A program made the position numbers and the translations under genes. This document shows positions 35,793-47,650 of a stretch of DNA of 64,000 bases, piece by piece. The notes under the pieces were generated by a model. It saw only the letters and a program-made list of their open reading frames with translations, searched no databases and was not told the DNA's origin. Numbering within the stretch: the stretch's first letter is position 1; the number at the start of each line of letters is the position of its first letter. Source of the DNA: Cryptomeria japonica (lineage: Eukaryota; Streptophyta; Pinopsida; Cupressales; Cupressaceae); the NCBI RefSeq assembly GCF_030272615.1, contig NC_081415.1:372539009-372603008 (forward strand). The letters are read 5' to 3'.

Positions 35793-36900
35793 TTGGATGG
35801 TACATTGCTTAGGTGTCTAGAAACTGAAGAGTCTAAGCATGCATTATCGGAAGTCCATGAAGGTATTTGTGGATCTCATTCGAATGGTCTTACTTTAGCT
35901 CAGAAACTACTAAGGGTTGGCTACTACTGGCCAGACATGGAGAAAGACGCTATAAAGTTTTCTAAAACTTGTGAGAAGTGTCAGCTACATGGGAATCTCA
36001 TAGATGCTCTAGCAAGGGATCTCATACCCTTCATTACACATTGGCCTTTTCAGCAATGGGCATTTGATCTCATTGGTCAAATATATCCTGCATATCCAAC
36101 GAACACAAGTTTATCATAACTGCCACCGAGTATTTCACTAAGTGGGTAGAAGAGGTTCCACTCATCAAAGAAACTGGTAAACAAGTAGCTATGTTCATCC
36201 TTAACTATATTATCTACAGGTATGGGATACCTTCATCCATTGTGACTGACAATGGAGGACAATTCAAGAATAAAGATCTAGACGACCTCTGTGGGAAATT
36301 CAAAATAAAACAACACTGGTCATCCATATATTACCCTCAAAGGTAAAGGACAAGCTGAGGCATCTAACAAAAACCTGTTGACTATCTTACACAGAACAAT
36401 GAATAAATCTAGGAAGGATTGGCATATGCAGCTCAATCCTACATTATGGGCTTATAGAACAAGTATTAGAACACCTATTGGGGCTACACCTTTTTCTTTG
36501 GTGTATGGATTTGAAGCAGTATTACCCATTGAAGTGGAAATACCATCTTTACGAGTTTCTTTGCAAGGTTTTATTACTGATGAAGACTGTAGAATATCTA
36601 GATTACAAGAACTCGAATTGCTGGATGAACATCGACAAGTGGCGTTTGATCATCTCAGAGTATATGAAAAGAGAATGTCCAGAAGATATAACAAGAAGGT
36701 TCGACAACGAGAATTTCAAGTTGGTGACCTTGTTCTAAGAGAAAATCCTAATAATCAACAGTTTCGAGACAACAAAGGGAAGTTTAAACCCAACTAGTTG
36801 GGTCTGTACATTGTTACTGCAGTCTTTGGCTCTAGTGCCTATCAGGTCTCAAAATCGGAAGGAGAACAACTCCATGAACCAATTACACCATCCACTTGAA
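35793..36900 (+). pseudogene. Element C integrase
   Basis: The zinc region has H-H-C-C residues: LSEVHEGICGSHSNG and KTCEKCQLHG (35793-36000). The core has QQWAFDLIGQ (Asp), VTDNGGQFKN (36240) and, after a frameshift, KGQAEASNKNL (Glu). The C-terminal part LVYGFEAVLPIEVEIPSLRV and FQVGDLVLRENP is a GPY/F-like end. It is broken by a stop at 36119 and frameshifts near 36340. It would integrate cDNA if intact. Confidence 0.9.
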
Positions 36901-36990
36901 AAATTTCTTCACCTAGTATTCTCTGCTTCGGCAACTTGTACAGTTGAAAAAGTCCTAAAAAGAAATCTAAAAAATTATAAAAAGTCCTTT

Positions 36991-37022
<32 letters not shown>

Positions 37023-38470
37023 AGAAAAAAAAAAGAAAACGAGAGAAAATGCCCTTTTGAAAACCTGGTAAACATGCACCTTGGTAAAAAAAAAAATGGA
37101 TCTCTTCCAAGTAGGTGAAAACCTGGCAAATAGGCGCCTCTTGTACTCAAGCGCTCCATCTATCAATGCAACATTGGCATTTCCCACTTTTATGCATAAT
37201 TGCTTTCGCTTGTACATATTTCAATCACTTTTGTGACATCCGGGTTCATTGGAACCCTCATGGATTGAAACTGATTAATGCCCTAGTCTTAGGTTAATCG
37301 ACGGAGCACATTACATGTCCTAAGCAGTATCAACCAAGTCAACTTTATGTCAGTGAAACCTAGTCGTCCACTCCGAGTCAGTCACCTGTCTCCTGACTAC
37401 TGAAGAGTTTTATCACTGAGTACACAAGCAAAACAACATTACTAAAATCAATCACTAAATAGTTTGAGCTATGCATGAAATTTTCTTTGTGTGCTATCTT
37501 TTATATTGGTTTTTTATTATTATCCCTCTAAGTAACTCGAGGAAGTCTATCTTGACTAAGAGGAGCAAGGATTGGGGGCATAATATTTTCTTTGTTTTCT
37601 GCTTGTAGGAATGATTCCAATGATATGGAAACATCTAATCAACTACGTGTCTATGATAAGAGCCTTCACATCAAGGTGAAATCGTCACACATACCTCGAC
37701 TCCTCTTATTTGTATGCTACAGGGAGGTTCACATCATTTCTTTGTCTGTTTTGAGGGAATTTCTTTATCATGCAATCTAGGTCCCTGCAAAATCTGTCCA
37801 AGGATATGAACAAAAAAAAGGGTCATTGCGGACAAGATAATTAATATTGCACATGAAAATAAAGGAACTCTAATCTACCTGCTATGTTTGTTAACGCTCA
37901 GTGATGAAACTTAAGCATTTCAAATCCAGTGACTAGGTTTAGGTTGCATTTCATTTTGCATCTCATTTTGTATTTCATTCTGCATTTTGTAAATTTAGAG
38001 TGATTTCGGTATGATAACAATGATCTCTTTATCTTTTGAATGAGATTTGGAAGCATCATCATTTCTAAGCTAAGTGGTCTCTTTTTCATCATTTCTCCGA
38101 TCAAGTACTTGTGTATTGAGATGTTAGCTATGTACATAAGCATTTTATACAGATTCATACATTCATTTGCATTCATATTGCATAGAAAAATAAATAAATT
38201 TGCATTCCTAGATACTCATTTTCATAATTTATTTGCATATGAAAAACAAAAAATAAACATCCATATTCATTTGCATTACATCCATACTGAAAAGATATGC
38301 ATACATATAGAATAAAGCATATAGAACAACATCTCACAATCGATCGACACAAGTACAATGAAATCAAATCGAGGTCTCGTGTATATAATTATCAATATCT
38401 CGGGGTACAAAATAATGTCAACAGATATATACAAACTCCCATCGGAGCAATAATCGTAAGGGCTACAAAA
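36901..38470 (+). other. Element C, A-rich tract and region without recognised gene
   Basis: 36991-37037 is nearly pure A with a few G, which creates a Lys-rich frame of no meaning. 37050-38470 has only short frames without motifs. It separates integrase from the antisense gene. Confidence 0.5.
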
Positions 38471-38499
38471 AATGGGTGTGTCTACACAAAAATCTAAGA

Positions 38500-40771
38500 G
38501 CTACACAAAAAAATCTAGCTCTCTGCCTCTCCCTCATTGCTAGTCGGTGGAGCCTGCTGACTAGGGTCCTGACGAGGTGCTCGAGCTCCCTCAGACTATG
38601 CCTGAGTAGGGTACAACCTGCTGCGCTACTGGAACCACTACGCTATACGCTGCAACATAGTAGGTTGCTCAACTCATTTGATGGAGTGCCTCCTACCGTA
38701 AAGCATCTATCTCAGCCCTCATCTCTACGATCTGACGATCACACTCAACCCTTAGCTCTGCTAGCTATGTCTGTGCCACCATCAACTGTGACTGCATACC
38801 TGCCAAACGTGCTCTCATCGATCGCATTGCATCTGCCCCCTGCTCCCTCGCAGGCTCTCTGCCTCCATCTCCACCTTCGACTCCCCCCTTCTCATCTCTC
38901 CTCTGTCTCACCTGTCTGGGAGTTACTCTCTCCTCCTCACCACCACCCTCAGGTACCCTAGCTCCACTCAGCCTCACGCCAGCAACCCCTAGGGATCCAC
39001 CCTCTCCTCTTTGTTGCTGCTAGTGTCAGGATCGCCACCTGTCCGCCTCGGAGCCTTAGGTCTCTATCCCTGCCTATGTCACTTTCCCTATCCCTGCACG
39101 GGGACATCATCCTCAACCTCCTCTATACGAGGTGCCTTCTTTGCTGGATCAGTAAATCTCAGGAAAGGGTGTTGTTGAAACCAATCCCTATACTATACCC
39201 CCGCATCTACAATATCATCCATGTAATCCCACCTCAGCCATTATAACCTAGTCATCTCCTACATGCCTAGGGTGTATGATAGCCTCGACACCCATCCTCA
39301 CCTCTCCTCATCTACATAACACGCGTATGCAGTAAACTCCTGTGAGATCTCCTCAGGTCTACCATACTACCTCATCACTCGAGTAACAACAAACCACTCG
39401 ACCACTATCACTGATCTGTCTATGAGAGGTTGGGTCATGAATAGGTCCCTACGAACAACTCTCCAATCATCCCAAGGATCAAGACCCCTGTACGGTCTCC
39501 ATATCATGACTATCAAGTCATCTAGCTGCTATCTCCAATAATCTATCTTACCCAAATGGAGCTGAGTAATGTATCCAGAGTATCCATAAACAATTAGCTA
39601 TTGTGGATCTCTGGTGTCATCCACAATCAGTCTGCAAACTGGGAGGTGCTCCCAGGCCCATATCTATAATATCAAAACACCTGCAGCCATGCTCTTCCCC
39701 TCCCGGTAGACAATCTCATGCATCTCACGATACATGTGTGCTAGAATACAAGAACCCCATCCTAATCTTTGGGGGTGCTCCACAAGCCTCTCTAGCATCC
39801 TGCCCCAGCCGCATAAGAAACCCTATTGTCCCATATCTAGCATAAGGAAACAACTGATGAACCCTGCTAGGATGCATGCCAGTGGAAATTGCTCACTGTA
39901 CCTGGCCATCATGTCATCCCAACTGATAGCCCGCATAAGAATGTCTGCATCATGGAATACCTGCCTCAAAGCTAATAGGCTAGGACACTGTGCTAATCAT
40001 AATCCACCTTATCCCCAGTGAACTGGCAAATGAAACATGTTATGCTTAGAATGGAATCTCTCTACAAGCGCAATGAGCATCCCGTGATTCACACGGATAT
40101 CTGGCATCTATAAAAGGTGATTCAATCCGCACAAATCAATATGTGCTCTATCTATATCAGATAACTCACGCACTAATGTCATGGTCGGTGGATAGACACA
40201 TCTGAAAAGAACTGGAGGTAGTCAAACCTACAAGAATCAAACAACATATCATCATAAAATGTTTCAAATTATGCTACAAGACAAGTAAAACATCATGCAA
40301 ATCCAAATACATTAATTGCAAAATCAAATTTTCAAGTTTGCACACTCAAAAATGCTCACTGTTTTTCAAACGACATAACACATTAGAGACGGAAACTCAT
40401 ACGAGTCAGGAATGGGCATAGGATGACAAAAGAATCTGATACGACATGAAACAAGCCCTAGAACAACAAAATGGTCTCTTTATAACAAGCTCGTACGATA
40501 CAAGGGTATATGTGGAATGACAAAACTAATGACTTTAAAATGATGAAAGAAAATAAAACAGTTTGTCATACGAGATAGGATTTTGTCTCGCACGACAAAT
40601 CGACAATGGTCGACTTTTACATGGCTAAAAATTCAAAAAAATCAACAAAAAAGTTCAAAAATTAAATGATTAAAAGGCTTAAGATCGATCACTTACCGCT
40701 GGCTCATAGTTCTGAGGTCTATTATGTCATCTCTGGCGCTCGAATAGATGCTCCTATGTGGGAACCACCAT
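38500..40771 (-). pseudogene. Antisense plant mobile domain (PMD) gene in element C, with intron
   Basis: Read on the - strand: a short exon (40771-40697, starting MVVPT), an intron (40696-40228, GTAAGTG...TTCTTGTAG), then a long exon in one frame to about 39060 and, after a frameshift, to about 38500. PMD hallmarks are GSCILAHMYREMHEIV, IWAWEHLPVCRLIV (39645-39660), WRPYRGLDPWDDWRVV and VVEWFVVTRVMR then YGRPEEIS (39345-39406), followed by RDWFQQHPFL. The C-terminus is Arg/Glu/Gly-rich, then coiled-coil-like (38977-38700). About 16 in-frame stops occur, several at likely Gln or Arg codons (for example before IWAWEH), so it is dead. PMD proteins are known as host genes (MAIN/MAIL1) and as transposon passengers; the intron suggests capture from a gene. 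Confidence 0.82.
40228..40696 (-). other. Predicted intron in the antisense PMD gene
   Basis: The donor GTAAGTG and the acceptor TTTGATTCTTGTAG with a pyrimidine-rich lead-in are on the - strand. Joining the exons keeps the PMD frame. The intron is rich in CGTACGA-like motifs (40400-40620), as is the element leader. Confidence 0.6.
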
Positions 40772-41956
40772 TTTTCTTCAAAGAAGGCTTTTTGAATTTT
40801 CAAATTTGGAGGGTTTAAAATGAATTGAAAATGACACATGTACCCCTTATATAGCCAAAACCCTAATTTTTCAACTTGCTACGATGGACATGAAAATTGT
40901 ACCCTTAGCTAATTTGTCCATCCTGATTCCATTTTTGGGATCGAAATCGAAATCCGAGATCATTTTTCTAGTCAATTTCACAAAATTTGAACCACTTAGC
41001 GCTTTTCATTAAAAGCTCATTTTTTCTTCAAATTTGTGCTCTATTTCTCATGAATCAACATTGAATCTCAATTTTTTTCTACAAATCAACTTTGCGCTCA
41101 ATTTCTCATCAATCAATGCTTAATCATCGCTAAATCCTGTGAATCACTTTTCGTGCTCAAATCATTATCATCGCCAAAAATTGCCTAAAATCATGTACCC
41201 TCACTATCTTTCGATTTTGCTCTCGAGGGGGCATACCGATGACTTTATGACCTCACATCTTCAAAGTCGAGAAACATTTTCAAATCTTCATTAAAAGTCG
41301 AGCAAAAAAAATTTCAACTCAAGAAAATCGAACAAATTCTTATCACTAGGGGCATCTCAACTTCATCGCTTCATATCAAGTTGAGATCTCTCGATCATCT
41401 GAATCGAATCAATCGCTAGGGGCATATCAGTTTCATCGCTTCAAATCAAGCTGATATTTGTCTTCATCTGAATCAATCTCTTAACGTCAATCAGTTTCAT
41501 CGCTTTTCATCAAGCTGATTATTTGTTTAAACTCAATCAAAAGTTTAAAGATTATCTTTGATCACACGCTCAATCTAAGCAAGTGTTTAGTTTCATCACA
41601 TCAAATCAAGTTGGACAGTTTATCTTCGCTCATCGTCTCTTGATCCATCAAGTTCAAGACCAATTTTATCTTCGCTCACTGTGTCTAGTTCAATCAAGTT
41701 CTAGATTAGTAAGATATGCTTCTTGATCAATCAAGTTCAAGTTTGGTATCTTTGCTCTCTATCGGCCCTAGTTCAACCAGGTTCGGGATTGGTTTCGCTT
41801 TAATTAGCTCTGTTAAGCTTCATCACTTCAAATCAAGCTAAACACCTCGCTATTCATCTGGTTCGTGATCAATCAAGTTCAGAACTTGTATCTCCTAAAC
41901 ATCAACTATTCTTTGAACCAATGCGCTGCTCGTACATTAATTCAAAGAGGGGCAAA
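40772..41956. promoter_or_regulatory. Region upstream of the antisense PMD gene and before the 3' LTR
   Basis: No gene is seen. It holds repeated CATCGCTT-type phrases with TCAAATCAAG(C/T)T (41360-41600 and 41820) and repeated CAATCAAGTTC blocks (41690-41885). By position it could carry the antisense promoter; no TATA box was assigned. It ends in the purine tract AAAGAGGGGCAAA at 41944-41956. Confidence 0.4.
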
Positions 41957-43233
41957 TGTAATACCCTAAAAATGGTCATCTAAACCATGGGCCCCTAATC
42001 TCGACAACATCACCAAGGTCCTAACCAAAGGCAATTAAATCAATCTTAAGCACACAATTTATTAATTCTTTAATCATCAAATGTCACGTGGCAAATCAAT
42101 TACTCAATATTAATTAAATATTTATTTAATTAATTGAATCACTCCAAGAAAATCATTTTGATCAATTATCCTATTTTAATTTATTAAATATCCTAGCATA
42201 TTTAATTAATTAATAAATTTACCATTTAATCATAAAAAGGAATCAATTTATCGCAAAAGATGAATTAATCACAAAGCAAGAGTTAAATTGAAAATAAAAT
42301 AAAAGAATTGAACTGAAAGAGAAATCAAACTTGAGATATTATTTCTTTCTTCTAAATTGAGAACTTGAAATCAGAAAAGCAATTAATTGAATTATTAATC
42401 ATTCTCTAAAATTGGAACTCAAAGCTTTTGAGAAAAAGAAGTTCAGTTGCATTGAAAAGACTCTTTTCTTGAATAAATCAAATAAATCGCATGGAATTAC
42501 CTATTTTCATCTCAAGTGCATGGAATTAATTGAATTATATCTCTAATGCAAACTCAAACTTATAATCTGAATGCATTTCAATTAAACTATAATTGGAATC
42601 TATCTCAAGGTTAACTGAATCTGATTTCTCAATTATTTCAATTATCCTAAATTGTGCTTTTTTCTTGATCTCTCTTGTGAATTTCTCTAAATTCAGCCTT
42701 CATCTCTCATTCAAAACACCCTAGAGATTTATTATTATACAATTTTTTCTCTGTCATCGAAGATTTTTGTGCTTTCTTTTTGAGATTATTGCATCTTAGT
42801 TTAGCTTTTTGCATATTTTCATGATTGGTTGAATCTATATTGCTTGAATCCATATCGCTTGAATCTATATTGCTTGAATCCATATTGCTTGAATCCATAT
42901 TGCATATTTTCATGATTGCTTGAATCTATATTGCTTGAATCCATATTGCTTGAATCCATATTTCTTAAATCCATTTTGCTTGAATCTATTCATCCATTTA
43001 GCTTAATATCATACTCATATAGATTAAATCCTTCATCTTGGTGTAGTCTAGTCACTAGTATCGCTTATACAAATCTGAGAGCAATCTTACACTCGCATCT
43101 TTTAGAAGGCAATTGGTTGATTTGTTATGGTTTTATTATTCATGATTATATCTGTCTAACCATACATGTAATGAATTAATTGAAGTGTTGTGTCTTGCAA
43201 CTTACAGACTTATTCCACTTTTTCACACACACA
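41957..43233 (+). repeat. Element C 3' LTR
   Basis: Matches 25565-26899, with about 3% difference over the first 180 bases. It is followed by the CCAGC duplication. Confidence 0.95.
42826..42992. repeat. 15-bp minisatellite in element C 3' LTR
   Basis: About 10-11 units of TTGAATC(T/C)ATATTGC, fewer than in the 5' LTR, so the array changed length after insertion or during reverse transcription. Confidence 0.9.
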
Positions 43234-43238
43234 CCAGC
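43234..43238. repeat. Target-site duplication CCAGC, right of element C
   Basis: Identical to 25560-25564. Confidence 0.95.
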
Positions 43239-44560
43239 CTTGTCTGAGAATGTGTCTTACAACATATGCATGACTATGACTTCTTTCAGCAACCATTGAA
43301 TTACCGTAATGCATATATCTTATTGTAGAGTCAACAACTGCTTCTTCTTCTTCATGATGAAGAATGGTAGTGTCTTCAGGCTGATAATCAAATAATGAGG
43401 AATCATTCTGATCAGCCTCATAGTATCCAACTATTGTATTTTATGGTGGAGGTTCAAGAGCAAGCCTCTCAGGAGGAGGCAACTTGGACTGATTTTTGGC
43501 AACATAACTGGATGCAAAATTAGGATATTTCCCCAATGGAATATCCTTATATTGTGCAACAAATGAGTTTTGAGAAATCTGTTTCTTTGGGTCAATAATC
43601 TTATTTGCTAATTTCTACACCATAGGGTTTGCAGTGCCTGAGATCTACACATCAGAAAACGAGTTCCCTTTAGACCAATTAGGGTCTTTTCTAATTTTTC
43701 CAGCCAAGATCAAATCATCCTCAATCTTAGTAGTCATTATTTGAGCAGTAGCTAGGCTTATTGGAGTAGCTCATCTTAACAAGAAACTGAATTCTAGAAG
43801 TTGAGTGTTGATGAAGAAGCACTTGAGATTTTTAGGGGTAGGCTGAGAATTTGCGGGAATCTTATTTGCTAGTTTATTAAACTTAGCCATGAATTCATGC
43901 GTGCCTTCATGTGTATCCTTCTTCATTTGGGTCAGTTGGGCCAGCAAGGCATGCTCATCTTCTACAGGCTTAAAACATTCCTCGAACTTATCTTTCAAAG
44001 TGGCCCAAGATATGATTGAACTAGCAGAAAGGTTATAAAACCAATCAGCTGCAATACCTTGAAGAGTCTCCACAAACAAGTGAACAACAACATCTTGATG
44101 TTCAACTCCAAGAACACCACATGCCATGTAGAAGAATTTGACATGCTCATCAGGATGTTGTTTTCCATCTCCATAGAACTTGGGAAAAAAATTTTGGGAA
44201 CCTTGTAGAAGTGGATGAAGCGGTGGTGTTAAAGCCAAGGGACCAAAGGCTGCCCCCCAAGGACCTGTAGGATGAGGAGGAGGAGGAGTAGCACCAGCCA
44301 TACTAGAAGAGGAGGATATCAATGGTTTGAAAAAGAAGGGAGAATTTTCACTTGGGATAGGCTTTCTTTTCTTGGATGGCGGAGAGCTTGTGGTTCGTGA
44401 AAGGGAGGATGTACTAGTGAGCAAATGAAACTTAGCTTGTTCACCTGGAGAAATTTCTTGAGAACATTCACCCTTCTTATGACAAACGTAGATGTCATAA
44501 CCCTCTTTGTAGACCTTGTTTTTCTTATTATTATTATTACTACTTTCATTATTATTATTA
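43239..44560 (-). pseudogene. Element B gag, N-terminal part
   Basis: Open from about 44560 with an Asn-rich lead, then VYKEGYDIYVCHKKGECSQE. The likely start MAGATPPPPHPTGPWG follows after a basic Ser-rich segment. The Gag core has FPKFYGDGKQHPDEHVKFFY, ETLQGIAADWFYNLSASS and FKPVEDEHALLAQL (44424-43771). A stop at 43771 and more downstream break it; the readable frame goes on to a basic HILRQGW at the element C junction, where coding resumes at 25559. Gag builds the particle. No zinc knuckle was found in either part. The upstream open extension could be an exon boundary or a longer N-terminus. Confidence 0.85.
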
Positions 44561-45968
44561 ATTTTAAGAGTAATGTTAGTTAGAAATTTTAAATTTAATA
44601 AGGTTGAAATATTTTAAAAGAAAAGAATTAATAAGTGGTGACTCGCATGAGGATATAAATTTAATTGGGAAATTATTTATTTACTCAAAATACCAATTGA
44701 GCACATGTCGTAGGAGAAAATGAGAAGTTTCTAGAAGTGGATTTCAAATTTTATCTTCTTGCATGTAACTACCCCACTATGTCAACAATCAATTTCGCAT
44801 TAAGTCAATTTTGGAAAAGAATCTCTATATTCAATGAATTCTTTTGATAGTGGGAATGGTGCACCTATTCTATATAATGTATGCTAAACTTTCGAAGAAG
44901 GGAGTTCATTTTTGGTTTGGATAAAAAATAAAGTAATTTCTTGAGTTCTTGCAAATTCTTGTTAGTAGTAGTAGGATTTTATAGTCACGTTGTATGGTAG
45001 GATTTTCAAGCTTTTGAAGAGATCTTATCAAACCACAAGGAAGGGGTGAAGAAGGGTAGCTGGGAGATTGGAGGCATTTCAATAACAAGTGACTCATTCG
45101 ATCCAAGTTCCTTCTTGTCTACTCTCATGTTTTGAAATAGATTTTTATGTAGTTGAAGACAAATAGAATCCCATTCACTTGTATGCTTTTCCTATTGTAA
45201 ATTTGTGTAAATTTTGATAGAGAAGTTTTATATGCAAATAGGAAATAAAATTTGAATAATTTCCATAAATTAGTAGACTCCTTTTCAGAATGCAAATGAG
45301 AATATCATTTAAGCTCTTTTTTTTTCCATTAACATTGATTTTTATTTCATGCCAAAAATTTAGATTTCAAGGAATAATGAAATATATTAGGAACAAATTA
45401 TCCTCTTTTGCTGAAGTAAATTAAGAAAAAAAAATCAGATGTTTTTTAGAATAAAATAACATAAATAAATACTTCTTTAGAGTATGTTTTTAGGAAACAG
45501 AAAGAAGAGGAAAAAAAACATGCATTTCCCTGTGTTTGATTATCTCTGTGAAAGATCTTTTCTCAAAAACGTCTTTATCTTCTTTTGAATAAATATCTCA
45601 GAAATTATTTATCTTTCTTTGTGATATTTTGTCTCTAAGAATGAATTTGTGAAAATGTGACCCTCTGTGAAAATTGAATCTAAAAAAAAAAGATATATAT
45701 ATATATGTTTAGTGTGCAAAATTCAATTCTCTATGAGTGCATATCTTTGATTCATTTATCTTAGAAGATATCCATATTGTGATTTTATGCACCAGTATGG
45801 TTATCTTTCTCTATGTAAATACTACCCTCTGTGAATATTTACCTGTGTATATCTCTGTCGGAAAATTAGCTCTATGAAAATCCTTTCTCAAATCTATATT
45901 CAATTTATTTAATTGTCTCTGAGAATAAATATTTATTCCTCTGTGTATTTTATTCCTCAAAGAAATTT
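44561..45968 (-). other. Element B leader, left part, with CTCTGTGAA-type repeats
   Basis: No gene seen. A (TTA)n-like run lies at 44526-44560. From about 45540 a loose repeat, TT(T)ATC/TTCCTCTGTGAATA-like, recurs at 45555, 45665, 45833, 45857, 45869, 45915 and 45931, and continues on the far side of element D (53260-53440). This supports one original sequence split by D. Confidence 0.5.
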
Positions 45969-45973
45969 ATCTT
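45969..45973. repeat. Target-site duplication ATCTT, left of element D
   Basis: ATCTT here and at 53238-53242 flanks element D exactly. Confidence 0.93.
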
Positions 45974-47404
45974 TGAATAATGATGAACAACAAATACCCT
46001 AATCGGTACTAAGAGGGGGGGTGAATCAGTACATACAAAAACTTCTCTGCAACTTATCAAGTTAAAACAATGCTAACCGGTTGTCTTCATCAATGAACTT
46101 AACCATGGAAATACCAGCTAAACACAGTAAGACTTCAAACAACTAAACTAGTAAAACTGAATACTTCAAATAACATTCAACACTTGATAACTACTTCACT
46201 AATATACGCATGCATGTGTTGTATTAGTAATACCATAACCAATAGCTTTGCATGCATAATCACTTAAACAAAGACTACACAATCATCACATGAAAAATGC
46301 ACAACTCATGACACACACATTTTTCACGTGGAAACCCAAATGGGAAAAACCATAGTGGGGATGAATACCCACAAGCTTGTTTTTGAACTCTTTTGAAGCT
46401 CGCTCTGTTAGGAGCCTAGTCCAGTTAAAGACTTTACAATAAGGTTATGTTAGGAACCGATCTTGTTAAAGATCACCCGGTTAAGGGATGGCTATATACC
46501 CTATTAAAGGTTGAAACCTTGTTAAAGGTTACCTTGCTAGAGGATTTGAAGAACTCAATGATCTTGAGTCACCTGGTTAGAGGATTTGCAGTAAGCCTGT
46601 TAAAGCTACCCGGTAAAGGGATTTTCCTACTGTTGAAATGGTTAGAAGACAACAGGTAAAGCTCTGATCTGATAATAGCACTACATGCCAAGGCAGATCC
46701 TTTTCAGCTCCTCTACTCTGTAATCGCACTCTGCAATTTTCCACTCACTGGTCTAGCAAGTATCTCATCACTCAGATACAAACACAACATTTGCCAACAC
46801 AAACAATAACAATCATCATCGATCTTATAGACAACAATTAGGTCAGTAGCATAAACCCTAAACCCTAAACATTTTAGGTTTACAATTACAAGCAGTGCAA
46901 TCCTGACTGTTCAAATACTTTGCATAGAATAAAACAATCTCAAACATATCACAAGTCATTCTGCATCGTCCATTCTTCACCACACATGGAAATCAATAAC
47001 CCATCATGCTTTCTTCACATACCGCTAAAAGAGAATGTTCATTCTTGAGGTAGACATTTAATGCAATCGATCTTCACATGCAAGATCCTCAAGAAAATCC
47101 TTCACGTGCATAAAATTGATGTGGCATCTCGATCTCATCCTTATTTCTTAGCTAACTCATCACAAAATGTCACCAGTTGCATCACACAAGCTAGATTGCC
47201 AACCCGAAAACCCTAGAGCTGAGACTACCAACCGGTAGTCACACTCAGTGAAACCCTGACACCGGTTCACTTCATCCCTTCATACCGGTTCTCCTACTTG
47301 AACATCAATAACAACTTCTTCCAATGTTCATACCGGTTCACCTATACTTATTGACAACAATGACAACATACATTATCATCATATTGGTTCATCATATGCC
47401 AACA
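45974..47404 (-). repeat. Element D 3' LTR
   Basis: Starts TGAATAATGATGAACAAC and ends CATATGCCAACA on the + strand; 1431 bp. It contains repeated GTTA(A)AG and ACCGGTT-like phrases. A telomere-like ACCCTAAACCCTAAAC near 46855 is incidental. Confidence 0.95.
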
Positions 47405-47419
47405 ATCTCCCCCTTTGTC
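47405..47419 (-). other. Element D polypurine tract
   Basis: On the - strand GACAAAGGGGGAGAT abuts TGTTGGCATATG, the classical copia arrangement. Confidence 0.9.
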
Positions 47420-47650
47420 ATTGATGACAATACTCAATGTAGCATTGCAACTATAAACATCATAGACCAGTGCAACTATAACATATATCTTCATCATCTG
47501 ATATCTTCTCCCCCTTTGACAACAATGTCAAAGTGGAGGCGCAAGCTTCCATTCTCCACTATGTTGCCCCCCTATGGAGTAGCATCCTTCGACACATCAA
47601 CCTTGTAAGATTTGACATTGTAGTACCTGACTGATGTGGAGCACACTTTT

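Larger units (their letters stand above)
25565..43233 (+). mobile_element. Element C: 17.7-kb Ty3/gypsy retrotransposon with dual RNase H and antisense PMD gene
   Basis: Bounded by LTRs 25565-26899 and 41957-43233 and a perfect CCAGC duplication. In order: LTR, primer-binding-like site, 2-kb leader rich in GTCGTACG motifs, gag, protease, G-patch-like segment, RT, RNase H, second RNase H, integrase, A-rich tract, an antisense plant mobile domain gene, purine tract, LTR. Dual RNase H and an antisense extra gene are features of the plant Tat group. Coding is broken by many stops. The first 180 LTR bases differ at about 3%, making this the youngest of the large insertions. Confidence 0.95.

Noticed and set aside
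36811-37071. Lys-rich + strand frame and Phe-rich - strand frame
   Set aside because: Both are created by the A-rich tract at 36991-37037.
46855-46875. Telomere-like CCCTAAACCCTAAA
   Set aside because: Only two units; part of the element D LTR and present in altered form in its partner near 52690.
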